From positions 1 through 41,377 of the forward strand of contig CANRHH010000022.1 of NCBI GenBank assembly GCA_947630375.1: DNA of 41,377 nucleotides, written 5' to 3'. This DNA is from an uncultured Oscillospiraceae bacterium. GTDB taxonomy: Bacteria > Bacillota > Clostridia > Oscillospirales > Oscillospiraceae. The notes under the pieces are model-generated. The model searched no databases. It was not told the origin of the DNA and saw only the letters and a program-made list of their open reading frames with translations. The position numbers and the translations under genes were made by a program. Positions 6,297 to 13,393 of this stretch are shown piece after piece (position 1 is the stretch's first letter; every line of letters starts with the position of its first letter).

Positions 6297-6328
6297 TTTA
6301 TTCTTGCCCGGACGAGAGAAAAATATGC
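6297..6328 (-). promoter_or_regulatory. Possible sporulation-type promoter for the DUF378 gene
   Basis: On the minus strand GCATA (6328-6324), 17-18 bases, then CAAGAATAA (6306-6298). It has a GNATA-type -35 as in sigma-F/G promoters, but the -10 fit is loose. No sigma-A hexamer pair of comparable quality was seen nearby. Confidence 0.25.
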
Positions 6329-6366
6329 ATTCCCCAAAAGTAGTGTTTTTTCGATCTCTTTCGCTC

Positions 6367-6395
6367 TTTACAAATGGGCCCGTTTGGTTTATCTT
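6367..6395 (+). promoter_or_regulatory. Promoter of a candidate small RNA
   Basis: TTTACA (6367-6372), 17 bases, TATCTT (6390-6395). It is a moderate sigma-A match in an AT-rich stretch with no open reading frame between it and a strong terminator 75 bases further on. Confidence 0.4.
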
Positions 6396-6401
6396 ATACT
6401 T

Positions 6402-6502
6402 ACAGCTTATCCAATTGGTCTTTCGGATGAAAGACCCGGCTCATATCTTTATCCCACAACCCTGTTTTTGCGGACTGAAAGCTTTTTCAGTCCGCGCTTT
6501 TT
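6402..6502 (+). ncRNA. Candidate small RNA, about 100 nt
   Basis: Within the 435-base gap between the DUF378 gene and the 135-residue gene there is a promoter-like pair, a perfect hairpin GGTCTTTC-GGAT-GAAAGACC (6417-6436), an unpaired C-rich stretch ATCCCACAACCCTG (6451-6464) and a strong intrinsic terminator (6470-6502). No coding frame precedes that terminator on this strand, so it must end either a short non-coding transcript or read-through. I do not recognise it as 6S, SRP, tmRNA or RNase P RNA. The C-rich single strand could act on G-rich Shine-Dalgarno sites, but this is speculation. Confidence 0.35.
6470..6502 (+). terminator. Intrinsic terminator of the candidate small RNA
   Basis: GCGGACTGAAA (6470-6480), loop GCTT, TTTCAGTCCGC (6485-6495), then GCTTTTT. 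Eleven perfect pairs and a T-run on the plus strand; the minus strand has a shorter A/T pattern. Confidence 0.85.
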
Positions 6503-6589
6503 ATGTCCCGGCCGGCGGCCCATGGAAGTTTTCCGGCCCTTTGCATCCCATTAAATTTTGCCACGGAAGCGAAATAGTGGAATTTGGGC

Positions 6590-6617
6590 TTGTGCTTTGA
6601 TAGAATAGGTATATAAT
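6590..6617 (+). promoter_or_regulatory. Promoter of the 135-residue protein and greA
   Basis: TTGTGC (6590-6595), 16 bases, TATAAT (6612-6617). The -10 is perfect; the start point would lie ~30 bases before the ribosome binding site GGGAGG of the next gene. Confidence 0.7.
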
Positions 6618-6654
6618 AAAGGCAAGCCGCAGCGCGCGGCAGGGAGGCGATCAC

Positions 6655-7062
6655 GTGCATATCGAATTGACAGACAAGGAGTTCCGGCGTCTGCTGGATA
6701 TGGTATATATTGGTAACTGGATCCTGAACTCCACCCGGGGAGACGACCGGTTTGAAGACTATGACCTGCTGCAGGAAAAGCTCTTCGCGCTCTGCTCCTC
6801 CAACGGGATGCGTTCTCTGATCCAGAACTGGCGGGGGCACATTTTCCCCTCCAAAGCCTATGAGGACGGCGGGATCCATGAGGCCATCGCCGACTATGAG
6901 GACGCCGTGTTTTACAACATCCTGGCCGAGGAGCTGGCCCGGCGGGACCTGGGCCTGGAGGCCACGGACCCGGAGGACTTTACCGAGCTCTCCGCCCGGA
7001 TGGAGGAGTATCTGGCGGAGTTTGACCGGAACGGCCTGAACGCCATCGAAGTGGATATCTGA
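6655..7062 (+). CDS. Conserved-looking hypothetical protein, 135 residues
   Basis: Not recognised as a named family. The protein is acidic and soluble, predicted largely helical, with IELTDKEFRRLLDMVYIGNWILNSTR at its start and a Glu/Asp-rich second half (AIADYEDAVFYNILAEELARRD). There is no signal peptide, membrane segment or metal motif. GTG 6655 is the start because GGGAGG lies nine bases upstream. It is 20 bases ahead of greA and under the same promoter, so a role connected with transcription or stress is possible but not shown. Its base composition and codon use match its neighbours. Confidence 0.8.
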   Translation: MHIELTDKEFRRLLDMVYIGNWILNSTRGDDRFEDYDLLQEKLFALCSSNGMRSLIQNWRGHIFPSKAYEDGGIHEAIADYEDAVFYNILAEELARRDLGLEATDPEDFTELSARMEEYLAEFDRNGLNAIEVDI

Positions 7063-7082
7063 CAGAGGAGAAGCTTTTCACC

Positions 7083-7586
7083 ATGCACGACGAACTGACC
7101 AGGCAGGACCTGGAAAAAATGCGCCGGGAGCTGGACTACCGGCGGCTGGAGCTAATGCCGGAGCTGATCGAGGAGGTCAAGCGCACCCGGGCCTTTGGGG
7201 ACCTGAGCGAGAACTACGAGTACAAGGCGGCCAAGCAGGCCCAGAACAAGAACCGCAGCCGCATCCGCTATCTGGAGGGGATGATCAAATCCGCCAAAGT
7301 GATCGACGACCGGTCCGCGGACGACGAGGTGGGGCTGTTTGACAAGGTGGAGATCTACATGCCCGAGGACGACGAGACGGAGATCATCCAGGTGGTGACC
7401 ACCGTCCGCTGCGATCCCCGCAAGGGGCTGATCAGCAAGGAGTCCCCCTTCGGCAGGCAGGTGCTGGGCAAAAAGGTGGGAGACCGGTTCACCGTCCACG
7501 TCAGCGAGTCCTACAGCTACGAGGCGGAGATCCGCTCCATCACCAAGACCGAGGACGACGGCTCCGCGCCGCTGCTGCAATACTGA
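7083..7586 (+). CDS. greA: Transcription elongation factor GreA
   Basis: A 167-residue GreA/GreB protein. It enters the RNA polymerase secondary channel and stimulates cleavage of backtracked RNA. The N-terminal coiled coil (~1-80) carries GDLSENYEYKAAK near residues 39-51, which holds the acidic Asp and Glu of the catalytic tip. The C-terminal FKBP-like domain (~85-160) includes ISKESPFGRQVLGKKVGD, the family's SP.G.ALlGk.vGD motif. It follows the 135-residue gene by 20 bases and ends at a strong terminator. Confidence 0.95.
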   Translation: MHDELTRQDLEKMRRELDYRRLELMPELIEEVKRTRAFGDLSENYEYKAAKQAQNKNRSRIRYLEGMIKSAKVIDDRSADDEVGLFDKVEIYMPEDDETEIIQVVTTVRCDPRKGLISKESPFGRQVLGKKVGDRFTVHVSESYSYEAEIRSITKTEDDGSAPLLQY

Positions 7587-7591
7587 ATACC

Positions 7592-7632
7592 AAAAAGCTC
7601 CGGCCAGGCATCAAGCCTGGCCGGAGCTTTTT
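7592..7632. terminator. Bidirectional terminator after greA and after the activase operon
   Basis: Perfect 18-base arms (7592-7609 and 7615-7632) beginning AAAAAGCTCCGG and ending CCGGAGCTTTTT, with loop ATCAA. It works for both convergent units. Confidence 0.95.
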
Positions 7633-7668
7633 GATTGTGGACAAAGCTGTTATACGTCTGCCGAAGCG

Positions 7669-8934
7669 TTATGCCTGGAGCGCCGCGTTGGAGAGCATGA
7701 GCTTGATGCGGTTTTCCTGGTTGATGCGGGTGGCGGCGGCGTCATAATCCACGGCCACGATGTTTGCCTCCGGGTAGCGCTCCTTCAGGGGCTTGAGCAT
7801 CCCCTTCCCCACGATGTGGTTGGGCAGGCAGCCGAAGGGCTGGACACAGACGATGTTGTTGACCCCCTGCTCGATCAGCTCCACCATCTCCCCGGTCAGC
7901 AGCCAGCCCTCGCCCATCTTGGCCCCGGGGCTGATGAGGGGCTTGGCCAGGCGGGCCACATGGGCAAAGGGGGTGGGCGCGTCGAAGCGGCCGGAGGCCT
8001 TCACCGCCCGGATCAGATCCTTCTGCATCCCCTCCAGCAGCTCCAGGGCCAGGCCGAAGACCAGCCCCTTGACCCGGTGCAGGCCGAAAAGGCGGGCGTC
8101 CGTCAGGGAGCTGTGGGCGCAGTACATGCAGAAGTCGATGAGCCCGGGCATGACCACCTCGGTGTTCTCCCCGGCCAGAAATTCCTCCAGCTCGTTGTTG
8201 CCTAAGGGGGAGAATTTGACGAAGATCTCTCCCACGATGCCTACCCGGACCTTCCGGGCGCCCTGGACGGGGATGGCCGCGAAGTCCCGGACGATCTGCC
8301 GGTAGATCCGCCGGATGCCGAAATAGCTGACAGCGGAGCCCCGGCTCAGAACGCCGGCCAGCCGCTCCACCCAGCGCCGCTCCAGCGCCCGGGCCGCCCC
8401 CGGCTCCGTCTCATAGGGCTTGACCTGGTTGCGCAGCAGCATCAGCAGGTCCCCGCACAGGGCGGCCAGCAGCAGCCGGGTACCCAGGCCCAGATCCAGG
8501 GGCAGGGTGCTGTTTTTCTCCAGGCCGGACAGATTCAGCGACAGCACTGGGATGTACCCGTAGCCCGCCTTGGCCAGGGCCTTGCGCAGCAGGCGGATGT
8601 AGTTGGAGGCCCGGCAGCCGCCGCCGGTCTGGGTGATCAGCAGGGTCAGGCGGTGCTTGTCGTAGCGGCCGCTCTCGATGGCGGAGAGCAGCTGCCCGAT
8701 CACCAGCAGCGCCGGATAACAGGTGTCGTTGTGGACATATTTGAGCCCGTGCTCCACCACGCTCTCCCCGCTGTTTTCCAGCAGCTCCGCCTTGTAACCG
8801 TAGGAGCGGAGGATCCCTTCCATGATCTTGAAATGGGTGGGGAGCATGGTGGGGACCAGGAGCGTGTACCCTTGCTCCCGGATCTGGGCCGGGGTGGGCA
8901 GCTGCTGTTCCAGCAGGTCGTTTTCAGGTTCCAT
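7669..8934 (-). CDS. 2-hydroxyacyl-CoA dehydratase-type protein, C-terminal half of the activase system
   Basis: A 421-residue protein with conserved cysteines in NDTCYPALL (~72), TGGGCRASNY (~107), CMYCAHSS (~265) and QPFGCLPNH (~368). It carries GEIFVKFSPLGNNELE near 240, as seen in the C-terminal part of very large (~1400-residue) acyl-CoA dehydratase activases. Such proteins probably bind an Fe-S cluster. Here the part is a separate gene that overlaps the upstream activase gene by 11 bases (ATG within TATGGAACCTGA), so the two products are probably made together and act as a complex. The substrate is unknown; no dehydratase alpha/beta pair is present in the window. Confidence 0.85.
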   Translation of the reverse strand: MEPENDLLEQQLPTPAQIREQGYTLLVPTMLPTHFKIMEGILRSYGYKAELLENSGESVVEHGLKYVHNDTCYPALLVIGQLLSAIESGRYDKHRLTLLITQTGGGCRASNYIRLLRKALAKAGYGYIPVLSLNLSGLEKNSTLPLDLGLGTRLLLAALCGDLLMLLRNQVKPYETEPGAARALERRWVERLAGVLSRGSAVSYFGIRRIYRQIVRDFAAIPVQGARKVRVGIVGEIFVKFSPLGNNELEEFLAGENTEVVMPGLIDFCMYCAHSSLTDARLFGLHRVKGLVFGLALELLEGMQKDLIRAVKASGRFDAPTPFAHVARLAKPLISPGAKMGEGWLLTGEMVELIEQGVNNIVCVQPFGCLPNHIVGKGMLKPLKERYPEANIVAVDYDAAATRINQENRIKLMLSNAALQA

Positions 8935-11914
8935 AGGCCGCCTCCCGCTCCTCCAGGGCGCCCAGCAGGCTCCGCAGCCGGATCCGCACCGCGCCTAAAT
9001 TGGTGATCTCGTCGATCTTGATCTGCGTATAGAGCTTGCCGTTTCGCTCCAGGATCTCTTTCACTTCGTCGCTGGTGATGGCGTCCAGCCCGCAGCCGAA
9101 GGACACCAGCTGCACCAGCTCCACATCCGGGTTCTCGCAGGCGAACTGGGCCGCCCGGTACAGCCGGGCGTGGTAGGTCCACTGGTTCAGGACCCCCAGC
9201 TCCGGCCGCCCCTGGGCCAGACGCCAGACGCTGTCCTCGCTGACCACGGCAAAGCCCAGGCTCTCACAGAGCTTGTCGATGCCGTGGCTAATCTCCGGGT
9301 CGATATGGTAGGGCCGGCCGGCCAGGATCAGGATCCGTTTGCCCTCCTGCCGGGCCCGGGCCAGGACCCGCTGGCCCTCGGCGCGCACCGCGGCCTCGTA
9401 TCGCTCATAGGCTTCAAAGCCCCGGTCCACCGCCGCGCGGACCTCCTGCCGGTGCAGGGCATAGCCGTTTTTGTGCAGATAGGCCCAGAGCTCGTGGGCC
9501 AGGGCCTGCCGGTCGGCGATGTTCAGATAGGGGTAGAGGAATTTCACCTGCCGCAGCTCGTCCACATTGCCTTTCAAAAGCTCCGGGTAGTAGGCCACCA
9601 CCGGGCAGTTGTAGTGGTTGTCCGAGGCGCCCTCCTCCACGTTGTACACCACGCAGGGGCAGAACAGCCCGTCCACCCCCTTCTCGATCAGCTCCTCCAC
9701 ATGGCCGTGCATCAGCTTGGCCGGGTAACAGGCGGTGTCGGAGGGAATGCTCTGCTGGCCCTTCAGATAGGTCTGCCGGGTGGAGGCCCCGGAGACCAGC
9801 ACCTGAAAGCCCAGGGCGCTGAGGATCCCGTGCCAGAGGGGCAGCAGCTCATACATGCCCAAGGCCATGGGCAGGCCCAGCACGCCCCGGCTTTTCTGGG
9901 CCGGGCCGGGCCGGGAGGCGGTCTCCTCCAGCAGCCGGCGTTTAAATTCGTACAGATTCAGCCCCTCGCCGGGGGCTTTTTTAATGCCCAGGCCCCGCTC
10001 ACAGCGGTTGCCGGATATGTACCGCTCGCCCCGGTCGAAGAGGTTCACCGTCAGGCGGCAGGCGTTGGCGCAGCCGCCGCAGACGGCGGCGTGGACCCGG
10101 TGGCTGAAAAGCTCCAGCTCCTCCGGACCCAGGATAGAGGAGCCCTCGGGCTTGGCCTGGCTCTTGGCGTACAGCGCCGCGCCGAAAGCCCCCATGAGCC
10201 CCGCGATCTCCGGCCGGATCACCGGCCGGCCCAGCTCCCGCTCAAAATTGCGCAAAACGGCGTTGTTCAGGAAAGTGCCCCCCTGGACCACGATGTTTTC
10301 TCCCAGCTCGGCGGCGCTGCTGGCCCGGATGACCTTGTAAATGGCGTTGCGCACCACGCTTAAGGACAGGCCCGCGGAGATATCCTCCACCGTGGCCCCG
10401 TCCTTCTGGGCCTGCTTCACCGAGGAGTTCATGAACACGGTGCAGCGGGTGCCCAGGCTCACCGGATGCTTGGCCAACAGGCCCAGCTGGCTGAACGCCT
10501 CCACCCCGTAGCCCAGGGACCGGGCAAAGGTCTCGATAAAGCTGCCGCAGCCGGAGGAGCAGGCCTCGTTGAGCATGATGCTGTCGATGGCGCCGTGGCG
10601 CACCTTGAAGCACTTGATGTCCTGCCCGCCGATATCCAGGATAAAGTCCACATCCGGCTGGAAATGTTGGGCGGCTTTCAAATGGGCCAGGGTCTCCACC
10701 AGGCCCAGGTCCAGGTGAAAGGCGTGGCGGATCAGGTCCTCCCCGTAGCCGGTGACGGCCGCGGCGGCGATGGTCACCCGGTCCCCGCACTGGGCGTACA
10801 GCTCCTTCAGCTGCTGCCGGACGATCTCCACAGGGCTGCCCCGGTTGGAGTCATAAAAGCTGTAGAGCAGCTCGTTGTCCTCCCCTAAGAGGACGAACTT
10901 GGTGGTGGTGCTGCCGCAGTCGATGCCCAGGTAGGCCCGGCCCCGGGCCCGGGTCAGATCCCCACGGCGCAGATCCGCCCGCTGGTGGCGGTGGATAAAA
11001 GCGTCCAGCTCCGCCTGGTTTTCAAACAGCGGGGGCTCGGAAGCGAGGCCCCCTCCGGCCCGCTCCGCGTCCCGCAGGCGGGCGCGCAGCTCCTCTAAAT
11101 CCAGCTCCTGGGACTGCCGCGCCGCGTAGAGCGCGGCCCCCATGGCCACGGAGAACCGGGCGTAGTCCGGGAAAAGGGCGTTCTCCTCCGTCAGATGCAG
11201 GGTCTCGGTGAAGCGCCTGCGCAGGCCCAGGCAAAAGCTCAGGGGTCCGCCTAAAAACATCACCTTGCCCTCGATCTTCCGGCCCTGGGCCAGGCCCGCG
11301 ATAGTCTGATTCACCACCGCCTGGTAGATGCTGGCCGCCACGTCCGCTTTCCGGGCCCCCTGATTCAGCAGGGGCTGGATGTCCGACTTGGCAAAGACGC
11401 CACAGCGGGAGGCGATGGGGTACAGCCGCTCGCTCTCTAAGCTGAGCCGGTCCATCTCGTCCGGCGTCAGGTCCAGGAGGGTGGCCATCTGGTCGATAAA
11501 GGCCCCGGTGCCTCCGGCGCAGCTGCCGTTCATCCGCTCGTCCAGGCCGCCCCGGAAAAAGATGATCTTGGCGTCCTCGCCCCCCAATTCGATGACCACA
11601 TCCGTGTCCGGCTCCGCCCGGCGGACCGTCTCCGCCGTGGCGAAAACCTCCTGCACGAAGGGGAGAGAGGCGGCCTGAGCCAGACCCAGGCCCGCGGAAC
11701 CGCTGAGGGCGCAGCGAAACCGCCTGCCCCCGATCAGAGGCTCCGCCTCTTCCAGCAGCGCCAGCAGCGTCTCCCGGACCTGGGAGAAGTGCCGGCGGTA
11801 TTTTTCATAGAGAATACGCTCGCCCTCCGCCAGCACCACCTTGGCGGTGGTGGAGCCCAGGTCGATCCCCAGGCAGAGAGCGTTTGCGCCCGTATCTGTT
11901 CTGTCTGTGCGCAT
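8924..11914 (-). CDS. Acyl-CoA dehydratase activase, two BcrAD/BadF ATPase domains plus DUF2229
   Basis: A 996-residue cytoplasmic protein. The first ASKHA ATPase domain starts at LGIDLGSTTAKVVL (~14) and has ELGGEDAK and CAGGTGAFIDQM. The second starts at LGIDCGSTTTKFVL (~325) and has DIGGQDIKCFK and ACSSGCGSFIETF (~450), whose cysteines match the [4Fe-4S] site of HgdC-type activators. A Cys motif CGGCANAC (~612) precedes a DUF2229 region (~675 on: LPMALGMYELLPLWHGIL, CYPAKLMHGHVEEL, LFCPCVVYN). Archerases of this kind inject an energised electron into a dehydratase with ATP. The start has only a weak ribosome binding site, but no better start precedes the Walker-like motif. Promoter at 11956-11984. 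The total with the downstream gene (~1417 residues) equals the fused forms found elsewhere. Confidence 0.92.
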   Translation of the reverse strand: MRTDRTDTGANALCLGIDLGSTTAKVVLAEGERILYEKYRRHFSQVRETLLALLEEAEPLIGGRRFRCALSGSAGLGLAQAASLPFVQEVFATAETVRRAEPDTDVVIELGGEDAKIIFFRGGLDERMNGSCAGGTGAFIDQMATLLDLTPDEMDRLSLESERLYPIASRCGVFAKSDIQPLLNQGARKADVAASIYQAVVNQTIAGLAQGRKIEGKVMFLGGPLSFCLGLRRRFTETLHLTEENALFPDYARFSVAMGAALYAARQSQELDLEELRARLRDAERAGGGLASEPPLFENQAELDAFIHRHQRADLRRGDLTRARGRAYLGIDCGSTTTKFVLLGEDNELLYSFYDSNRGSPVEIVRQQLKELYAQCGDRVTIAAAAVTGYGEDLIRHAFHLDLGLVETLAHLKAAQHFQPDVDFILDIGGQDIKCFKVRHGAIDSIMLNEACSSGCGSFIETFARSLGYGVEAFSQLGLLAKHPVSLGTRCTVFMNSSVKQAQKDGATVEDISAGLSLSVVRNAIYKVIRASSAAELGENIVVQGGTFLNNAVLRNFERELGRPVIRPEIAGLMGAFGAALYAKSQAKPEGSSILGPEELELFSHRVHAAVCGGCANACRLTVNLFDRGERYISGNRCERGLGIKKAPGEGLNLYEFKRRLLEETASRPGPAQKSRGVLGLPMALGMYELLPLWHGILSALGFQVLVSGASTRQTYLKGQQSIPSDTACYPAKLMHGHVEELIEKGVDGLFCPCVVYNVEEGASDNHYNCPVVAYYPELLKGNVDELRQVKFLYPYLNIADRQALAHELWAYLHKNGYALHRQEVRAAVDRGFEAYERYEAAVRAEGQRVLARARQEGKRILILAGRPYHIDPEISHGIDKLCESLGFAVVSEDSVWRLAQGRPELGVLNQWTYHARLYRAAQFACENPDVELVQLVSFGCGLDAITSDEVKEILERNGKLYTQIKIDEITNLGAVRIRLRSLLGALEEREAAYGT

Positions 11915-11955
11915 AATGCCGATTTTGCCGATCCCTTCCGTAGGCGTTTTGCCAA

Positions 11956-11984
11956 ATTATATGAAATCTGTAGAATTGTTTCAA
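11956..11984 (-). promoter_or_regulatory. Promoter of the activase operon
   Basis: On the minus strand TTGAAA (11984-11979), exactly 17 bases, TATAAT (11961-11956). The predicted leader is about 35 bases. Confidence 0.85.
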
Positions 11985-12009
11985 GATTGCAAAATTTTAA
12001 GGCGGCGTC

Positions 12010-12276
12010 TTATCTCCAGATGGTCCAGCCCAGGGCGGCCAGCTGCAGGACCGTCAGGGCGGTGAAGCCGATCCGGAAGCTCAGATGCCGGGTCTTGTGC
12101 CGGAAGGCCCGCATCCCCAGCAGGCCCCCTGTGGCCCCGCCCAAAACAGCCAGGGCAAACAGCTGCTTCTCCGGCACCCGCCGGCCCCCTTTGATGGCCT
12201 GGCCCTTGTCGTAGCCCATGGTGAAAAAGAGGATCAGGCTCAGAAAAAAGCACCAGCCCAGCAGTCCCGTTTCCAT
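12010..12276 (-). CDS. DUF1294 small membrane protein
   Basis: An 88-residue protein with three hydrophobic segments. MGYDKGQAIKGGRRVPEKQL followed by LGGATGGLLGMRAFRHKT and F are the hallmarks of DUF1294 (YDK..A..g..RipE..L, GG..Ga..gM..fRHKT). Function unknown. AAAGGAGG lies eight bases before the ATG. It is 16 bases downstream of the metallophosphoesterase stop and is probably the last gene of that operon. No clear terminator follows; the activase promoter on the same strand begins about 25 bases further on. Confidence 0.87.
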   Translation of the reverse strand: METGLLGWCFFLSLILFFTMGYDKGQAIKGGRRVPEKQLFALAVLGGATGGLLGMRAFRHKTRHLSFRIGFTALTVLQLAALGWTIWR

Positions 12277-12292
12277 GGTTTTTCCTCCTTTT

Positions 12293-13393
12293 TCAGTCCA
12301 GTTCCCCGTAGTACCAGCCGGAGACGCCCTTGTGCTTGACGAGATACCCCCGGGAGCAGGTCTCCACCACGCTCACCTCATCCCCCGCCTTCAGGGGCAG
12401 CACATAGTCGGTGGAGTCGTTGCAGCCGGTGATCTCGTCGCCGGTAAAAAGATATTTGGTGAGAATGTCCATCTCATAGCCCGTGCGCAGATGGCGGCAG
12501 CGGGAGAACTCCTCCCCCCGCCGGAGGACCTGCACCTGGCTGTCCCCCCAGCGGATGTAATAGGACCGGGCGCTTTCAGCCTGGTCCCGGAGGACCCGGC
12601 GCACGGGAAAGGGGTCATAGGCCATAAAGGAGAAGTCCTCGCTGTCCCGGTGGGGGATGATAAGGGCGTTGAGCTGGCCGTCGTCCTTGAGCACACAGCC
12701 CCCGTCGATGCTGACGATGTGCCGGTCCCGGTCGATGATCGGGTTGGCGCAGACCCTGTCCTCCCCGTAGAGCATCACCGGCCAGTGGCCCACGATGAGC
12801 CACTTGTCAAAGCGGCGGTCGGACCGGAGCAGGGCATCAAAGCGGCAGAAGTCCTCCGACAGGTGCTCATCCAGAGGCTTGGAGGGGTCCGCCGCCGCGT
12901 GGGCGAAAAGAAAGCGCTCCGTCTCGATGGCGTGGGGCAGGCCGGCCAGAAAGGCCCACTCCGCCGGAAACGCCTCCAAGAGCCGCTTCTTGCAGGCGGT
13001 GAAGTCCTCCACCGCCAAAGGATCGATGCCCAGCTCCAGGCACATGTCCCACAGCAGGCCGCCGCCCCGCCAGCGCATATAGGACAGCACATGCCGGTCC
13101 TCCTCCGGCGCGAAGTCCGGCTGGTAGATATCGGCCCAGTCGTCGCAGTTGCCGCAGACGGCGTGGGTATTCCCCGCCCGGCACAGCTCCATCACCCGGC
13201 GGAGCAGCCGCAGGCTCTCCGGGCCCTTCTCTAAAAAGTCCCCGTCCAGGATCAGCTCATCCTCCGCGCCGAAGCCGGTCTTTTGCAGCAGGGCCTCGAA
13301 ATAGGAGAGGTTGGCGTGAATGTCCGAGATCACCAGGATGCGCCGGCCGGGGGCAAAGTCCGGCCGGAGGATCCGGGCCGGCTGTTTATACAT
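12293..13393 (-). CDS. Calcineurin-like metallophosphoesterase with C-terminal SH3-like domain
   Basis: A 366-residue enzyme of the PPP/serine-threonine phosphatase type. The metal-binding motifs appear in order: SDIH (~24), DGDFLEKG (~50; usually GDxxDRG), GNCDD (~80; GNxE/D), VGHWP (~200) and SIDGGC (~228). The last ~35 residues (PLKAGDEVSVVETCSRGYLV..GWYYGEL) look like a bacterial SH3 fold. There is no signal peptide. It starts inside the end of the upstream histidine phosphatase-GNAT gene (8-base overlap) with GGGAGG eight bases away, so the two are coupled. Substrate unknown; a protein or nucleotide phosphatase role is equally possible. Confidence 0.86.
   Translation of the reverse strand: MYKQPARILRPDFAPGRRILVISDIHANLSYFEALLQKTGFGAEDELILDGDFLEKGPESLRLLRRVMELCRAGNTHAVCGNCDDWADIYQPDFAPEEDRHVLSYMRWRGGGLLWDMCLELGIDPLAVEDFTACKKRLLEAFPAEWAFLAGLPHAIETERFLFAHAAADPSKPLDEHLSEDFCRFDALLRSDRRFDKWLIVGHWPVMLYGEDRVCANPIIDRDRHIVSIDGGCVLKDDGQLNALIIPHRDSEDFSFMAYDPFPVRRVLRDQAESARSYYIRWGDSQVQVLRRGEEFSRCRHLRTGYEMDILTKYLFTGDEITGCNDSTDYVLPLKAGDEVSVVETCSRGYLVKHKGVSGWYYGELD

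Noticed and set aside
6240-6300. 6S RNA or another housekeeping RNA in the gap after the DUF378 gene
   Set aside because: The GAGACG/CGTCTC pairing is short, and none of the conserved features of 6S, SRP, tmRNA or RNase P RNA could be recognised.
8920-8936. Frameshift between the two activase genes
   Set aside because: The downstream ATG has its own GGGAGG, and the overlap is a standard coupling arrangement; both products end and begin at sensible domain borders.
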